A DNA stretch of 64,000 nucleotides from Halobacillus ihumii (GCF_902726645.1 NZ_CACVAO010000001.1:1736001-1800000); one strand, 5' to 3'. Positions 16,864 to 26,478 are shown, numbered from the stretch's first letter. Notes: generated by a model from the sequence alone, not told the origin. Program-made: numbers and translations.

Positions 16864-17502
16864 TTGTTCACCTTTGAGAACGTTACATATCTTGATATAT
16901 TACATGTATCTTCATTAACCATTCATGAACATCAGAAGACCTGCATTGTTGGGGAAAGCGGCAGCGGGAAATCTACATTTTTAAAGCTGTTGAACCATAT
17001 GATTTCCCCTAATCAAGGTCAGATTCTTTTTCGCGGGAAAAATATCGCCGAACGTGACCCCATTGCTCATCGAAGGGAAGTGACGATGCTTACCCAACAT
17101 CCTGTATTGTTTGGTGAAAGCGTCAAAGATAACCTTCTAGCTGGTGTTCGTTTCGCTGAGCAAGAAGAGCCTGATGAGAATGCCTGTAAACAAGCCATTG
17201 AACGTTTCCGTTTATACAAGAGTCTTGACGATGAGGCCGAAAACTTATCGGGCGGAGAGCAGCAGCGGTTAGCTTTAGCTCGAATCACGTTAATGGACAG
17301 TCCTGTATATTTGCTAGATGAACCTACCTCTTCGCTTGATGAAGAGCTGGAGCATGAAGTGATGGAGAACTTCATGGCCTTTGCAGAAGAGCAAAAGAAA
17401 ACAGTAATATTTGTGACGCATTCCCGCTCCATTGCAGAAAACTTCTCCGACGAAACCATTGATTTTCATAAGTACACACTAAAAGGAGAGGGGTCCTCAT
17501 GA
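16864..17502 (+). CDS. fetA: ABC transporter ATPase, FetA (YbbL)-like metal exporter subunit
   Basis: 212 residues from TTG 16864 (AAGGAG 16848-16853), the start at which homology begins; an open frame reaching back to 16738 is non-protein-like. Walker A VGESGSGKS, signature LSGGEQQRLALAR, Walker B PVYLLDEPTSSLD, H-loop VTHS. Short length and the following FetB-type permease identify the iron/manganese exporter class. Its stop overlaps the fetB start (ATGA). Confidence 0.88.
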   Translation: MFTFENVTYLDILHVSSLTIHEHQKTCIVGESGSGKSTFLKLLNHMISPNQGQILFRGKNIAERDPIAHRREVTMLTQHPVLFGESVKDNLLAGVRFAEQEEPDENACKQAIERFRLYKSLDDEAENLSGGEQQRLALARITLMDSPVYLLDEPTSSLDEELEHEVMENFMAFAEEQKKTVIFVTHSRSIAENFSDETIDFHKYTLKGEGSS

Positions 17503-18296
17503 GAGAAGAAATGATCAATCTGACTCTTTGGCAGCTGGGAGCGGCTTACGTATTTATTTTGATTTTATTAGCCATCGTTCGCTGGCGTAAGATTCCCAGA
17601 GAAAAACAAATCTTAATTGCGACAATACGAATGACACTGCAGCTTCTCATCGTCGGTTATATTTTAATGCTGTTATTTGATAATCCTCATCCGTTACTAA
17701 CGGTCCTAGTTGTTGCCATTATGGTAGCATTCTCAGTACGTAATATTTCCAGCAGAGTACGAGGAGAGTTAAATAAACCGCTCAAACGTGCAATATTAAT
17801 CTCTATGGTTGCTGGTTCTGTAGTCAGCTTACTTTACTTCAATTTTATCGTAATCCAGTTGACACCGTGGTATGACCCTCAGTACTTCATTCCAATCGCT
17901 GGGATGATTATCGGCAATTCCATGACAGGTGTAACGCTTGGTGTACAAACTCTGCTTGATGGCATGAATGATCAGCGTCAGAAAGTTGAAGCCGCCTTAA
18001 TGCTTGGTGCAAGCCCCCAAGCGGCCACTAAAAAGTGGGTGAATCGTGCCTTTGACTCTGCAATTTTGCCGACGATTAATAAAATGGTCGGAATGGGGAT
18101 TGTGTTTTTACCTGGGATGATGACAGGTCAGATTTTAGCTGGAGCAAGCCCATTTATCGCGGTTGAATATCAAATTGCCATTTTATTAGGTATTATTGGA
18201 GCAGTATCCTTGACGGTAATTTTATTTGTTAATTTGGCTTATAAAGTATTTTTCAATGAGCGCAGTCAGCTGCTTCATAACACGGGGAAAAGCTGA
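17499..18296 (+). CDS. fetB: ABC transporter permease, FetB (YbbM)-like
   Basis: 265 residues with about seven transmembrane segments. FetB hallmarks: IATIRMTLQLLIVGYIL, the central PIAGMIIGNSMTGVTL and the FLPGMMTGQILAG segment near residue 205. In E. coli FetAB exports iron and protects from peroxide; the metal here is not proven. Coupled to fetA and ended by a GC-rich hairpin. Confidence 0.92.
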   Translation: MREEMINLTLWQLGAAYVFILILLAIVRWRKIPREKQILIATIRMTLQLLIVGYILMLLFDNPHPLLTVLVVAIMVAFSVRNISSRVRGELNKPLKRAILISMVAGSVVSLLYFNFIVIQLTPWYDPQYFIPIAGMIIGNSMTGVTLGVQTLLDGMNDQRQKVEAALMLGASPQAATKKWVNRAFDSAILPTINKMVGMGIVFLPGMMTGQILAGASPFIAVEYQIAILLGIIGAVSLTVILFVNLAYKVFFNERSQLLHNTGKS

Positions 18297-18320
18297 GAGG
18301 CAGCTAAATAAAGCAGAAAA

Positions 18321-18354
18321 GAGCGGCGCAAGATGGATCCTTCTCGCGCCGCTC
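18321..18354 (+). terminator. Hairpin after fetAB
   Basis: Perfect 9-bp arms GAGCGGCGC (18321-18329) and GCGCCGCTC (18346-18354), followed by CCATTTC; short U-tract. Confidence 0.6.
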
Positions 18355-18416
18355 CCATTTCACGGATTGTTTTAGTTTTAGACGGTTCAAACTTAAAAGA
18401 ATAGGGACCATTCTGA

Positions 18417-19790
18417 TCAGTTATCGTATTTTTCCTTCATTTGGTCGCCCTTTTCATTAATTTTCTCTTTCAATTCATCACCTTCCCTCTCAACGGTCTC
18501 CAGCAATGAATTGAATTTTTCCTCAAAGGAAGCTAGGATTTCCTGACGCTGTTCAATCATACTAATGACTTCTTCACTTACTTGATCGCTGATCTGTTCA
18601 TTCCCCTCTAAATAATAAACAGCCTCTTTTAAGTTACTTTCTTCGTCATAAGTAAGATTCATAAAATCCGTGCGTTTCCCGTACAGTTCATTCTTTTTAT
18701 CTGTTTGTTCACCCGAAACCTCATTATAATTGTCGGCATTCCACGAACTCCACTCATTGTATAGACGGACACGTTCATCCTCCCATACCTCTTTAAAGTC
18801 ATCTTCAGATTCGACAGTTTTGAATTCTCCGCCGCCTGCTTCCGCCACTTTCAGCAATTGTTCCTGTCCTTTGCTGTCAACGTCAAAGCCGATTATATTA
18901 ACAACTGCCTCAATATTAGAATCATGAAGTTTTTTCGCCGCTGCAACTGGATCCCCGTCACACGTCTCCACACCGTCACTTACAATATAAATAATGTTCT
19001 GGCTGCCGCCGTCCGTGTTCTCAAAGTCTTTCTTCGCTTCCGTAATGGATTTCGCAATCGGTGTCCAACCGGTTGGCTCGAATTTATCCAAAGCTTCCTC
19101 AAATTCACCTTTATCATAAGGCTTTAAATCATAGACCAATTCCGTACTATCACAGGAAATCTCCTTATCACTATCAGCGTTGCTTCCCTTATGCCCATAA
19201 ATCCTTAAACCGACATTAGCCTCTTTTGGCATGGAAGCAACAAAATCGTTAATCGCTGCTTTGGCCAGCTCCATCTTGGTTTTTCCGCCAACCTTTTGGG
19301 CCATACTGCCGCTTGCATCAAGCAGGATGGCGATATTGGCTGTGCTGTTAACATTTTCCCCATTATCCAATTTCATTCCACCTGGGGTGTCGGAAATCGC
19401 CGTCTCTATATGTGGATTAAATTCTTCGGCAAAATTATAATATTCCTTGTATTGACCTGATTCACTCATCAAACTTAATAAATTCGCATACACCTGGAAG
19501 CTGTCCTTATCCTGAAAACTTGATTCATCCAACGCACGATGCACCACGGCCTCATTATATGCATTCCCAGCATATTCCCCAGATTTTTGCTCAATAATTT
19601 CCTCTATCGTCGTGGCTACTTCAAATTCTTTTTCAATACTTTCTTTATCTGAAGCAGCCTGTTCCTCTGTTTTTTCTGATTCTTTGTTTTCTGTCTTTTC
19701 ACCTTTTGTGGATGCCTCTTCATCAGATCCGCAAGCAGCAAGCAGACTACACAATAAAAATAACAATACCAACCGTGATAACTTTTTCAT
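18417..19790 (-). CDS. VWA-domain lipoprotein
   Basis: 457 residues. Lipobox CSLLAACGSDEE (Cys20), acidic Glu/Lys/Ser linker to about residue 60, then a von Willebrand A domain (about 150-335) with intact MIDAS motif DASGS (AILLDASGSMAQK), TGWTPIAKS and IYIVSDGVETCDGDP. The C-terminal 110 residues are charged and predicted coiled-coil. Exposed outside the membrane, probably binding a divalent cation and a protein partner. The domain has two cysteines (ISCDS, ETCDG) that could form a disulfide. Confidence 0.9.
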   Translation of the reverse strand: MKKLSRLVLLFLLCSLLAACGSDEEASTKGEKTENKESEKTEEQAASDKESIEKEFEVATTIEEIIEQKSGEYAGNAYNEAVVHRALDESSFQDKDSFQVYANLLSLMSESGQYKEYYNFAEEFNPHIETAISDTPGGMKLDNGENVNSTANIAILLDASGSMAQKVGGKTKMELAKAAINDFVASMPKEANVGLRIYGHKGSNADSDKEISCDSTELVYDLKPYDKGEFEEALDKFEPTGWTPIAKSITEAKKDFENTDGGSQNIIYIVSDGVETCDGDPVAAAKKLHDSNIEAVVNIIGFDVDSKGQEQLLKVAEAGGGEFKTVESEDDFKEVWEDERVRLYNEWSSWNADNYNEVSGEQTDKKNELYGKRTDFMNLTYDEESNLKEAVYYLEGNEQISDQVSEEVISMIEQRQEILASFEEKFNSLLETVEREGDELKEKINEKGDQMKEKYDN

Positions 19791-19958
19791 GCAAACTCCC
19801 CCTACTTTTCCTAACTTTTTTGCAAAAATTTAAATTGGAAATTTATTCTTCCATCTTATACTACTAAAACAGGAATAAATTACAACTATGCCCAAGCCTT
19901 TTTTCGTTTGAAGACAAGGCTAAATTGCTGAAATTCGCTGTTAAGAATTTAGAAGCTC

Positions 19959-19993
19959 AAAAAAATGCCTCCCGGTTAGAAGTCCGGGAGGCA
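19959..19993 (-). terminator. Intrinsic terminator after the X-Pro peptidase gene
   Basis: Perfect 10-bp arms TGCCTCCCGG (19966-19975) and CCGGGAGGCA (19984-19993); seven A at 19959-19965 give the U-tract on the minus strand. Confidence 0.85.
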
Positions 19994-20028
19994 TCATGGC
20001 TATTGGTATAATATTTCGATGTAATCAC

Positions 20029-21903
20029 TTAGTTCGAAAAAGTAACGGTTTGCTTTCCACCTACGATAGGCAGCACAACTTTACTACGCTTAGGATCCAC
20101 TGTAATCTTTGTACCTGCTTCCGGTCGAATCGTATAGTTATGGTCAGAAGCAAGCAGAACCACACCTACTTGATGACCTTCTTTAAAGATATAATCATCG
20201 GGCTGCATTCCCCAAGTAAACTTATACTCTTTGCCAGGCACAAGAGAGTGGGATTTAGAAATTGAATGACGATTTTGCGGGTCCATCCATCCTCTAGTGA
20301 CAATTTCAAAGGACCCATCTGGAGCATAATCCACTAGCAGTGCTGTGAGATTAGCGGCACGGGCATCGATGCTTGCTCGAATAGAAACTTCGGGAGTTCC
20401 GCTAATCCGCAATGATGAATCGAGCTTCGGTGTTTGATAAACGAGGCGATTCTCATGCTCACTGTTCGGATTCTCTGCCAGCGTTCTGGCTGTTATAGCC
20501 GGATTGTCTATGAACGTAGCTGTAGTTTTGTTTTTTCCTGACATCGGCTTCGGATCAAGACTAGTCTCTTCCTGCTGGAAGTACAATGATACGCCATTTG
20601 CATCTTTCGCAGGCCATGACTGATACGTTTTCCAATTTCCATCTTCTCGCTGAATATCAACCATCGGCTCTTCCATAATGTTGTTGTCGATATCATATAG
20701 CCAATGATCAAACCATTTATTTAGTGTATCCAGCCATTCTTCGTTACGAAGGTAATAGGGGTTGGCATGTCCGCTCTGATGAAGCCAAAGTTTACGCTCT
20801 ACATTGTTTTCACCAAGAGCATTCCACCATTGAGAAAGATGCTTCATCTTAACGTTCCAGTCATTTAGACCATGTACGGCAAACACACTGGCTTTCACTT
20901 TGTTAGCATCTTTTACATAATTCCGTTCATCCCAATACTCATTGTAGTCGCCTGTTTCGCGATCCTGTAACCTTTCTAGTTTCTTCAGTACATCGTTACA
21001 TTCCCCAGCATCCGCTCGTGTCGTAACTGCCTGGGCCAGTACGTCTGTGTCTTCCCCTTGATAACCTCCTGGGGCTACTACAGCGCCATTCGCACGATAA
21101 TAATCATACCAGCTGCTAATTGCAGCGATTGGAACAATCGTTTCTAACCCTTCTACACCCGTTGTGGAGACAGCATTCGGCAATGTTCCATTGTAGGAGA
21201 TTCCGATCATCCCTGTACTGCCTGTTGACCAATCTGCTTTAACTAGGTTTCCTTCACTGTCGTAAGCTTTGGTGCGGCCATTTAACCAATCAATTACAGC
21301 TTTTGTTCCAAGTGTTTCGTTTTTGCCGCCAGAGGTTGCACAACCATTAGAAAGTCCGCTCCCTAAACTTTCAGCCAGTACTACTGCATACCCCCGCGGA
21401 ACAAAATAATCATCATAGTAGCCAGGGAAAGAGGGTTGAGCCGGACCGGCCGCTGTTGCGCTGGCCGCCCCTTGATTTTCAGCAAGGCTTACCTTCCCTT
21501 GCTCCCCCTTTCCTTTTTTCGCGGGCTTCCTATGATCAACTGGATTTAAAGGCACATCAACATCGTGAAAATTGATCGGGTTAAGCCCAGCACGATATGG
21601 GCTCATTTCATAAATAACTGGGACTTTTAAACCCTGTTCCGTTTCTTTCGGCCGAATAATATCAGCATGAACGCGATCAAGTTCGCCGTCTCCATCACTG
21701 TCGACTGAGGTTTCAATATAAACGGTTTCCCTGATGGCCTCCTCATGGGAATAAACCGGCTGAGTTTTTCCATCTTCCACTTTAACTTGCTGAACATTCG
21801 GGGACTCTGAGTTCCCTTCTTCAGCGCTGACTGATTGAACAGTGAGCACGGTAGACAATATCAATAATAATAGCGTAGTATGTAACGAAACTTTTTTCCT
21901 CAC
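20029..21903 (-). CDS. Secreted Xaa-Pro dipeptidyl-peptidase (S15/CocE family)
   Basis: 624 residues from GTG 21903, chosen because GGGAGGGG is correctly spaced and a clean signal peptide results (ends QSVSA-EEG). Catalytic Ser in GMIGISYNGT, the acid in the HGLNDWNVKMKH segment, His in LHQSGHANPYY; the C-terminal jelly-roll domain (X-Pro DPP C-terminal) carries RISGTPEVSIRASID and TRGWMDPQNR. Cleaves X-Pro dipeptides from peptides outside the cell. Lies near two secreted M14 carboxypeptidases, suggesting extracellular peptide scavenging. Confidence 0.9.
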   Translation of the reverse strand: MRKKVSLHTTLLLLILSTVLTVQSVSAEEGNSESPNVQQVKVEDGKTQPVYSHEEAIRETVYIETSVDSDGDGELDRVHADIIRPKETEQGLKVPVIYEMSPYRAGLNPINFHDVDVPLNPVDHRKPAKKGKGEQGKVSLAENQGAASATAAGPAQPSFPGYYDDYFVPRGYAVVLAESLGSGLSNGCATSGGKNETLGTKAVIDWLNGRTKAYDSEGNLVKADWSTGSTGMIGISYNGTLPNAVSTTGVEGLETIVPIAAISSWYDYYRANGAVVAPGGYQGEDTDVLAQAVTTRADAGECNDVLKKLERLQDRETGDYNEYWDERNYVKDANKVKASVFAVHGLNDWNVKMKHLSQWWNALGENNVERKLWLHQSGHANPYYLRNEEWLDTLNKWFDHWLYDIDNNIMEEPMVDIQREDGNWKTYQSWPAKDANGVSLYFQQEETSLDPKPMSGKNKTTATFIDNPAITARTLAENPNSEHENRLVYQTPKLDSSLRISGTPEVSIRASIDARAANLTALLVDYAPDGSFEIVTRGWMDPQNRHSISKSHSLVPGKEYKFTWGMQPDDYIFKEGHQVGVVLLASDHNYTIRPEAGTKITVDPKRSKVVLPIVGGKQTVTFSN

Positions 21904-22066
21904 ACATACCCCTCCCTGTTTTATTCCATAAATACACATTCGAGGGGATTCTATGTAACACCTTTTTCAGATCATAAATAATTGAAAATAATAAGAAGGA
22001 CGCAAGACCTATGAACCATATCATATGAATGGATCATCGACCGAGAATGATGTCCAGAAAACAGAA

Positions 22067-22099
22067 GAGCTAACGCTAGAATTCTCCTAGCATCAGCTC
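22067..22099 (-). terminator. Imperfect hairpin after the SgcJ-like gene
   Basis: GAGCTAACGCTAG (22067-22079) pairs with CTAGCATCAGCTC (22087-22099) with two mismatches; the minus-strand continuation TTCTGTTTTC is a weak U-tract. Confidence 0.5.
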
Positions 22100-22119
22100 C
22101 TCTGGTCTATTAATTTCGG

Positions 22120-22563
22120 CTATTTTTTTAATTCCTCTGTCATTTCTTCTACCAAATCCGGCCTGCCATGATACTGTGCCGGAGTATTTTGAAAAAGTTC
22201 AACTTTCCACTGATGATCTATTTTCACTGCCGTAAGTGTTTGATGCGCATTAAGTTCTGGATCGAGTTCTGTTTTACCAGGTGGGACCATTCCTGCGATA
22301 GCTCGCAGTATAGCACTTTCTTCTCCTAACAGCCGGACATCCTTTACTTTACTTGTAAAAGGCGGGGTAGGATGCTTGGCAAAAATTTCACCTAGATGCG
22401 TGGATATCTCATTGGGTCCTGTCAGCAAACTCCCATCAAATCCAATTTGCTCCCCTGTTTCCGTATATAGTTCAGTCATTTCCTCTGCATTACGATCATT
22501 CCAAGCATGAATTAACTTTTGATAAAGTTCAATCACTTCTGCTTTAATTGTAGTTTGATCCAT
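22120..22563 (-). CDS. NTF2-like protein, SgcJ/EcaC family
   Basis: 147 residues with the NTF2-like cone fold: HAWNDRNAEEMTELYTETGEQIGFDGS at residues 20-46, then GPNEISTHL, the strand block ESAILRAIAGMVPPG and HQTLTAVKIDHQWKVELFQNTPAQYHGRP at the C-terminus, which is the SgcJ/EcaC ending. Enzymatic role in this family is generally unproven. RBS AGAGGAGG. Confidence 0.85.
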   Translation of the reverse strand: MDQTTIKAEVIELYQKLIHAWNDRNAEEMTELYTETGEQIGFDGSLLTGPNEISTHLGEIFAKHPTPPFTSKVKDVRLLGEESAILRAIAGMVPPGKTELDPELNAHQTLTAVKIDHQWKVELFQNTPAQYHGRPDLVEEMTEELKK

Positions 22564-22806
22564 CCTATCTGCCTCCTCTTCTAGTTAGTTTAAATGGTAT
22601 CATAACTGCCCTTAGAAAACTTCTAAACGACCGCTTTCCCGCATCCTGGCTTCTGAAAGCAAGGAATTTATATCCACTTCAATAGACCTCTTCTAAAATG
22701 CTGTGCTTAAAAACCGTAGGTATACGGAATTATTTTCCTTTTATTAAAAGGTATTATCTTCATTCTGACAGAAATAGTTTGTAAATTACTCTTGAGGAGG
22801 ATCTCT

Positions 22807-23859
22807 ATGAAAAACAAAATTTTAACCGTTATGGTAAGCGGAGCCCTGTTGTTATCAGGGACATTTTTGACAGGAACAAGCACAGTTTTTGCCGGGGATA
22901 ACGTCCCCAATGGACCGAACTACGGCGGAAATGAAACGATTAAGAATGAGCGTCTCCACTCCTATGAAGAAATGGTGGATTTCTTAAAAAAAGCTGATAA
23001 GCGTTCGGAGGCATTAGAGCTTGAAGTGTACGGCCAGTCTGTCCAAGGAAGGGATTTATACTTGGCCAATTTCGGTATCGATGAAGACAACCCCACCATA
23101 TTATTTCTGACCCAGCAGCATGGAAATGAAACACTCACGACAGAAGGCGCCCTTCAAGTCATCAAACACTTAACATCAAATGGAAAACAAGTACAGGAAA
23201 TCCTCAATAATGTGAATGTCCTTATCGCTCCCCGGCTAAATGTTGACGGAGCTGAAGGTGATGTCAATTTCTCCTTAGAGGATTATGTTGCCGGCACTCA
23301 CACCCGTTACAACGCAAATGGTGTTGACCTAAATCGTGATCATGTTGATCGTAATCAACCTGAAACGAAAGCGCTGCATCAGAATATTCTACAGAAATAT
23401 AAGCCTGATTATATGATTGACCTGCATCACCAAGGGACTCAAACGACATTAGGGGATACAGGAGAGCTCGTATCCGGATCCATCCTCTATCCAACAAATG
23501 AAAATGTAGATCCAGAAGTACGGGAACAATCAAAACAGCTAGGTGCAGTTGTGTATAATGCCATTGACTCAAAAGGGTATGGTCTTCTATCTAAATATCC
23601 AGGCAGTAACAAACCAACGATCAGCCGTAACGGACTAGCCCTTGAGTATGGAATTTCTACCTTACTGCTGGAGGTACGTGGAATGGCAGACCATTGGTAC
23701 GAGGATTACGTTCTGGGACAAAAGAGTAACGGGTACCTCATTAAACAGGTGGTAACAGCAATGGAAGCGAGCTTGAAGGCGCTTGCTGACGGCTCTATCC
23801 AATCCGCTGATACTTCATTCTGGGAAACCTTGCCAGAAAGTAATTACTCAGGTGAATAA
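22807..23859 (+). CDS. Secreted M14-family zinc carboxypeptidase (copy 1)
   Basis: 350 residues from ATG 22807 (GAGGAGG upstream). Signal peptide ends near VFAG-DN. Zinc ligands in QQHGNETLTTEG (HxxE) and YMIDLHHQGT (His); catalytic Glu in LLLEVRGM. NVLIAPRLNVDGAEGDVNF and DLNRDHVDRNQPETKAL are standard M14 blocks. About 20 bp upstream of a second M14 gene, so a tandem pair. The 243-bp gap before it holds no evident gene. Confidence 0.9.
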   Translation: MKNKILTVMVSGALLLSGTFLTGTSTVFAGDNVPNGPNYGGNETIKNERLHSYEEMVDFLKKADKRSEALELEVYGQSVQGRDLYLANFGIDEDNPTILFLTQQHGNETLTTEGALQVIKHLTSNGKQVQEILNNVNVLIAPRLNVDGAEGDVNFSLEDYVAGTHTRYNANGVDLNRDHVDRNQPETKALHQNILQKYKPDYMIDLHHQGTQTTLGDTGELVSGSILYPTNENVDPEVREQSKQLGAVVYNAIDSKGYGLLSKYPGSNKPTISRNGLALEYGISTLLLEVRGMADHWYEDYVLGQKSNGYLIKQVVTAMEASLKALADGSIQSADTSFWETLPESNYSGE

Positions 23860-23889
23860 TTACTAGAATAATTTAAGGAGTTGGAGAAT

Positions 23890-25089
23890 TTGAAGAAAAT
23901 AAAACTGCTAACTGTCCTGAGCACGATTGTACTTTCTGCAAGTATTGTCATCCCAGCTTCCGCAGCGGGGAGCCATCCTGGAACTCCTGATCAGCAGACC
24001 TATAATAGTTCCGGTTTCACGAACTATGCTCAATTAGGAAAAAAGCTTGAAAAAATTGAGCGGACCAGTAACGGAAAAGTCGATGTTAGTATAGCGGGAC
24101 ACTCTAATAACGGTAGAAATATCTATCAGGCAAGAGTCGGCAATGGTGACCGTGTTATTATGATTGAAAGTGAGATTCACGGGAATGAAAAAACAGGCAC
24201 AGAGGCTCTATTAAACATTTTGCAATACCTGGGTTCCAGTAATTCTCCTCAGGCTCAAAAAATTCGTGAAGAAATTACCTTAGTCGCTTTGCCGAAAATG
24301 AACCCGGATGCCTCTGAGTTGGATCGAAGAGGGAACAACATGACCTGGGCGGAGGTTGTAGAAGATTTTCCTCAGTTGGCCAATGCTGATGGCCCTACGT
24401 GGAACTATTACACAGGGACTTTACAAGGTGATCATTATACTGATCGACCTGGCTTCGACGTTAACCGTGATTTTAATCCGAATCTTGATTATGTACCACA
24501 AGCTGAAGATATTCCAGGGGCATCAGATGATCCAGGCTGGTATCTCACACCTGAGGCCCAGACTGTTCGCGATGTTTACAAAGGATTAAAACAAGAATTC
24601 GGCAAGGTGGATGTTTTTGTGGACCTGCATCACCAAGGGCTTTATTATGTCGACGGAACCGATGAACCCGTCACCCTTTCCCTATCAGGTCAATTTGTCC
24701 CCCATCCATCAAGTGAAAAGGGGCAAGAATACGCAGAATATGCGGATACTTACAACTATGAATTTTCAAAGCAGCTTAATGTAGCAGCCTATGATGCTCT
24801 TCAATCCATGGGCAATTCACCTTTTGATAATATTACTTTATATAGTCAGGGGCTGGATCTTCCGGGTACAGCGTTAGGTTCTTTTGCCTTAAATGGAAGC
24901 GGGACAGTGCTTTTTGAAGTTACGGGACAAACCCACAGCATGGGGCAAAAGAAAAAGGGAATGCTTGTTAAGGCTGTAGAAACAGGCTTAACCGGCATCA
25001 TCGAAGGGGTTGCTGAAGGAGCGGTACAGAACCTTGATGCAGACCGATATCATGAGATACCAGAAACTTCTTATTCGCCAGGCATATAA
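23890..25089 (+). CDS. Secreted M14-family zinc carboxypeptidase (copy 2)
   Basis: 399 residues from TTG 23890, nine bases after AAGGAG; TTG 23881 abuts the RBS and is less likely. Signal peptide ends ASAAG. Zinc-site motifs ESEIHGNEKTGTEAL and VFVDLHHQGLYY; catalytic Glu in VLFEVTGQ. Divergent from copy 1 but of the same architecture, with an insert around residues 150-215 containing NPDASELDRRGNNM and FDVNRDFNPNLDYV. Likely cotranscribed with copy 1. Confidence 0.9.
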   Translation: MKKIKLLTVLSTIVLSASIVIPASAAGSHPGTPDQQTYNSSGFTNYAQLGKKLEKIERTSNGKVDVSIAGHSNNGRNIYQARVGNGDRVIMIESEIHGNEKTGTEALLNILQYLGSSNSPQAQKIREEITLVALPKMNPDASELDRRGNNMTWAEVVEDFPQLANADGPTWNYYTGTLQGDHYTDRPGFDVNRDFNPNLDYVPQAEDIPGASDDPGWYLTPEAQTVRDVYKGLKQEFGKVDVFVDLHHQGLYYVDGTDEPVTLSLSGQFVPHPSSEKGQEYAEYADTYNYEFSKQLNVAAYDALQSMGNSPFDNITLYSQGLDLPGTALGSFALNGSGTVLFEVTGQTHSMGQKKKGMLVKAVETGLTGIIEGVAEGAVQNLDADRYHEIPETSYSPGI

Positions 25090-25202
25090 AATATAGAAAC
25101 GGTACAATACTTATATTCTTCACCAATAGAAATTGAAAGATAAAATTCCCTATCTAATTTTCAAACTAATCCCCGATATCCAGTCCATGAGCATTTTTAT
25201 GA

Positions 25203-25208
25203 TATACT
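25203..25208 (+). promoter_or_regulatory. Extended -10 promoter for the mnmH leader
   Basis: TGATATACT: -10 TATACT at 25203-25208 with an upstream TG (extended -10). The -35 region is poor. Transcript would begin near 25215. Confidence 0.55.
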
Positions 25209-25214
25209 AGAATA

Positions 25215-25397
25215 GTAAATGACTCATTAAGGGGTTATGAGCGTCACTATTCATCTACTATGGTGTTGCTTTAGTACAATTCCTGTGCGCGATGCCTGCA
25301 GATGAATCCTAATATCTCAAGTACTATATTTCTAAATATGCCAATCTTGTAATTATAACCCCTTCAGTGTTTTATATCGGCACTGAGGGGGTTTTTT
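25215..25397 (+). ncRNA. Structured leader RNA or small RNA upstream of mnmH
   Basis: A 341-bp gene-free stretch (25090-25430) holds a predicted RNA of about 180 nt. AAGGGGTTAT (25229-25238) pairs perfectly with ATAACCCCTT (25355-25364); inside it ATTCATCT (25249-25256) pairs with AGATGAAT near 25300. The outer helix shares six bases with the left arm of a strong terminator (25359-25391), so helix and terminator exclude each other, the layout of a riboswitch or attenuator. I do not recognise a known class; a stand-alone small RNA is the alternative. Confidence 0.55.
25359..25397 (+). terminator. Strong intrinsic terminator ahead of mnmH
   Basis: Arms CCCCTTCAGTG (25359-25369) and CACTGAGGGGG (25381-25391) form 11 bp with one wobble, followed by TTTTTT at 25392-25397. 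It lies 34 bases before the mnmH start. Confidence 0.85.
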
Positions 25398-25430
25398 ATT
25401 TAGAAGCTATTGCGAAAGGCGGATATACGA

Positions 25431-26465
25431 ATGTTTCAAGATGTTACGCTAAAAGAATTATCGACGTTAAAGAAAAATGAGGAGATTACCTTAATTGATG
25501 TCCGTTCCCCCTCAGAATATAACGATGCCACAATTCCTGGCAGCCTAAATATACCTATATTTAATAACGACGAAAGAGCCGAAGTGGGAACACTTTATAA
25601 GCAAGTCAGCACAAATGCTGCAAAAGAACGCGGGCTTGAAATCTTTTCTGCTAAACTCCCTGACTTTATTAAGAAATTCAGTAAGATTAGTACGCAGAAA
25701 GCTGTATTTTGCTGGCGAGGCGGAATGCGTAGTGAGACTGCGGCAACCGTCCTTGATTTAATGGGAATTCACGTTTATCGATTAAAAGGGGGAATACGCA
25801 GTTATCGCCAGTGGGTCGTACAAACATTAGAACAGATGGAATTCCAACCGCGATCTTATGTTCTTAACGGTTATACAGGCTCCGGAAAAACGGCTATTTT
25901 GCAACACCTTCAAAAAGATGGCTACCCCATCCTCGATTTAGAAAAAATGGCTAATCATAGGGGGTCAATTTTTGGCCAAATTGGTCTAGAACCCAATAAT
26001 CAAAGGGAGTTTGAGTCGCTTCTAGTTCAAGATTTGCTGCGGTTACAACAATCACCATATGTACTGCTTGAAGGGGAGAGCAAGCGAATCGGTAAAGCCG
26101 TTATGCCTGACTTCCTATTTGATAAAAAGGAACAAGGCACACAGCTGTTTATTGATTTACCTTTAAACGAGAGAATACTCAATATATTGGATGATTATCA
26201 ACCCTGGGAACATCAAGAGCAATACATGGAAGCTTTTCGAATTATTAAGAAGCGAATCCATACACCGATTGCTAACAAAATAGAGAGCAACCTCGAAAAC
26301 GGTGAGTTTTACTCAGCTGTTCAATTGCTGCTCGAGTATTATTACGATCCTCTCTATGATCATACGGCCGAGCAATATCCGAACAAAATTACAATTCAAG
26401 CAAATAACAACACCGAAGCTATTAAAAGTGTTCAAAATATCGTCAATGAAATACAAGTAGGATAA
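25431..26465 (+). CDS. mnmH: tRNA 2-selenouridine/geranyl-2-thiouridine synthase
   Basis: 344 residues from ATG 25431 (AAAGGCGG upstream). N-terminal rhodanese domain with ITLIDVRSPSEYNDATIPGSLNIP and active-site Cys in FCWRGGMRS (about residue 91-95); C-terminal P-loop domain with GYTGSGKT (about 150) and LEGESKRIG. Converts 2-thiouridine in tRNA wobble positions through a geranylated intermediate to 2-selenouridine. No selD gene is seen in the window. Preceded by a terminator-containing leader. Confidence 0.92.
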   Translation: MFQDVTLKELSTLKKNEEITLIDVRSPSEYNDATIPGSLNIPIFNNDERAEVGTLYKQVSTNAAKERGLEIFSAKLPDFIKKFSKISTQKAVFCWRGGMRSETAATVLDLMGIHVYRLKGGIRSYRQWVVQTLEQMEFQPRSYVLNGYTGSGKTAILQHLQKDGYPILDLEKMANHRGSIFGQIGLEPNNQREFESLLVQDLLRLQQSPYVLLEGESKRIGKAVMPDFLFDKKEQGTQLFIDLPLNERILNILDDYQPWEHQEQYMEAFRIIKKRIHTPIANKIESNLENGEFYSAVQLLLEYYYDPLYDHTAEQYPNKITIQANNNTEAIKSVQNIVNEIQVG

Positions 26466-26478
26466 GTAATACCCCCCT

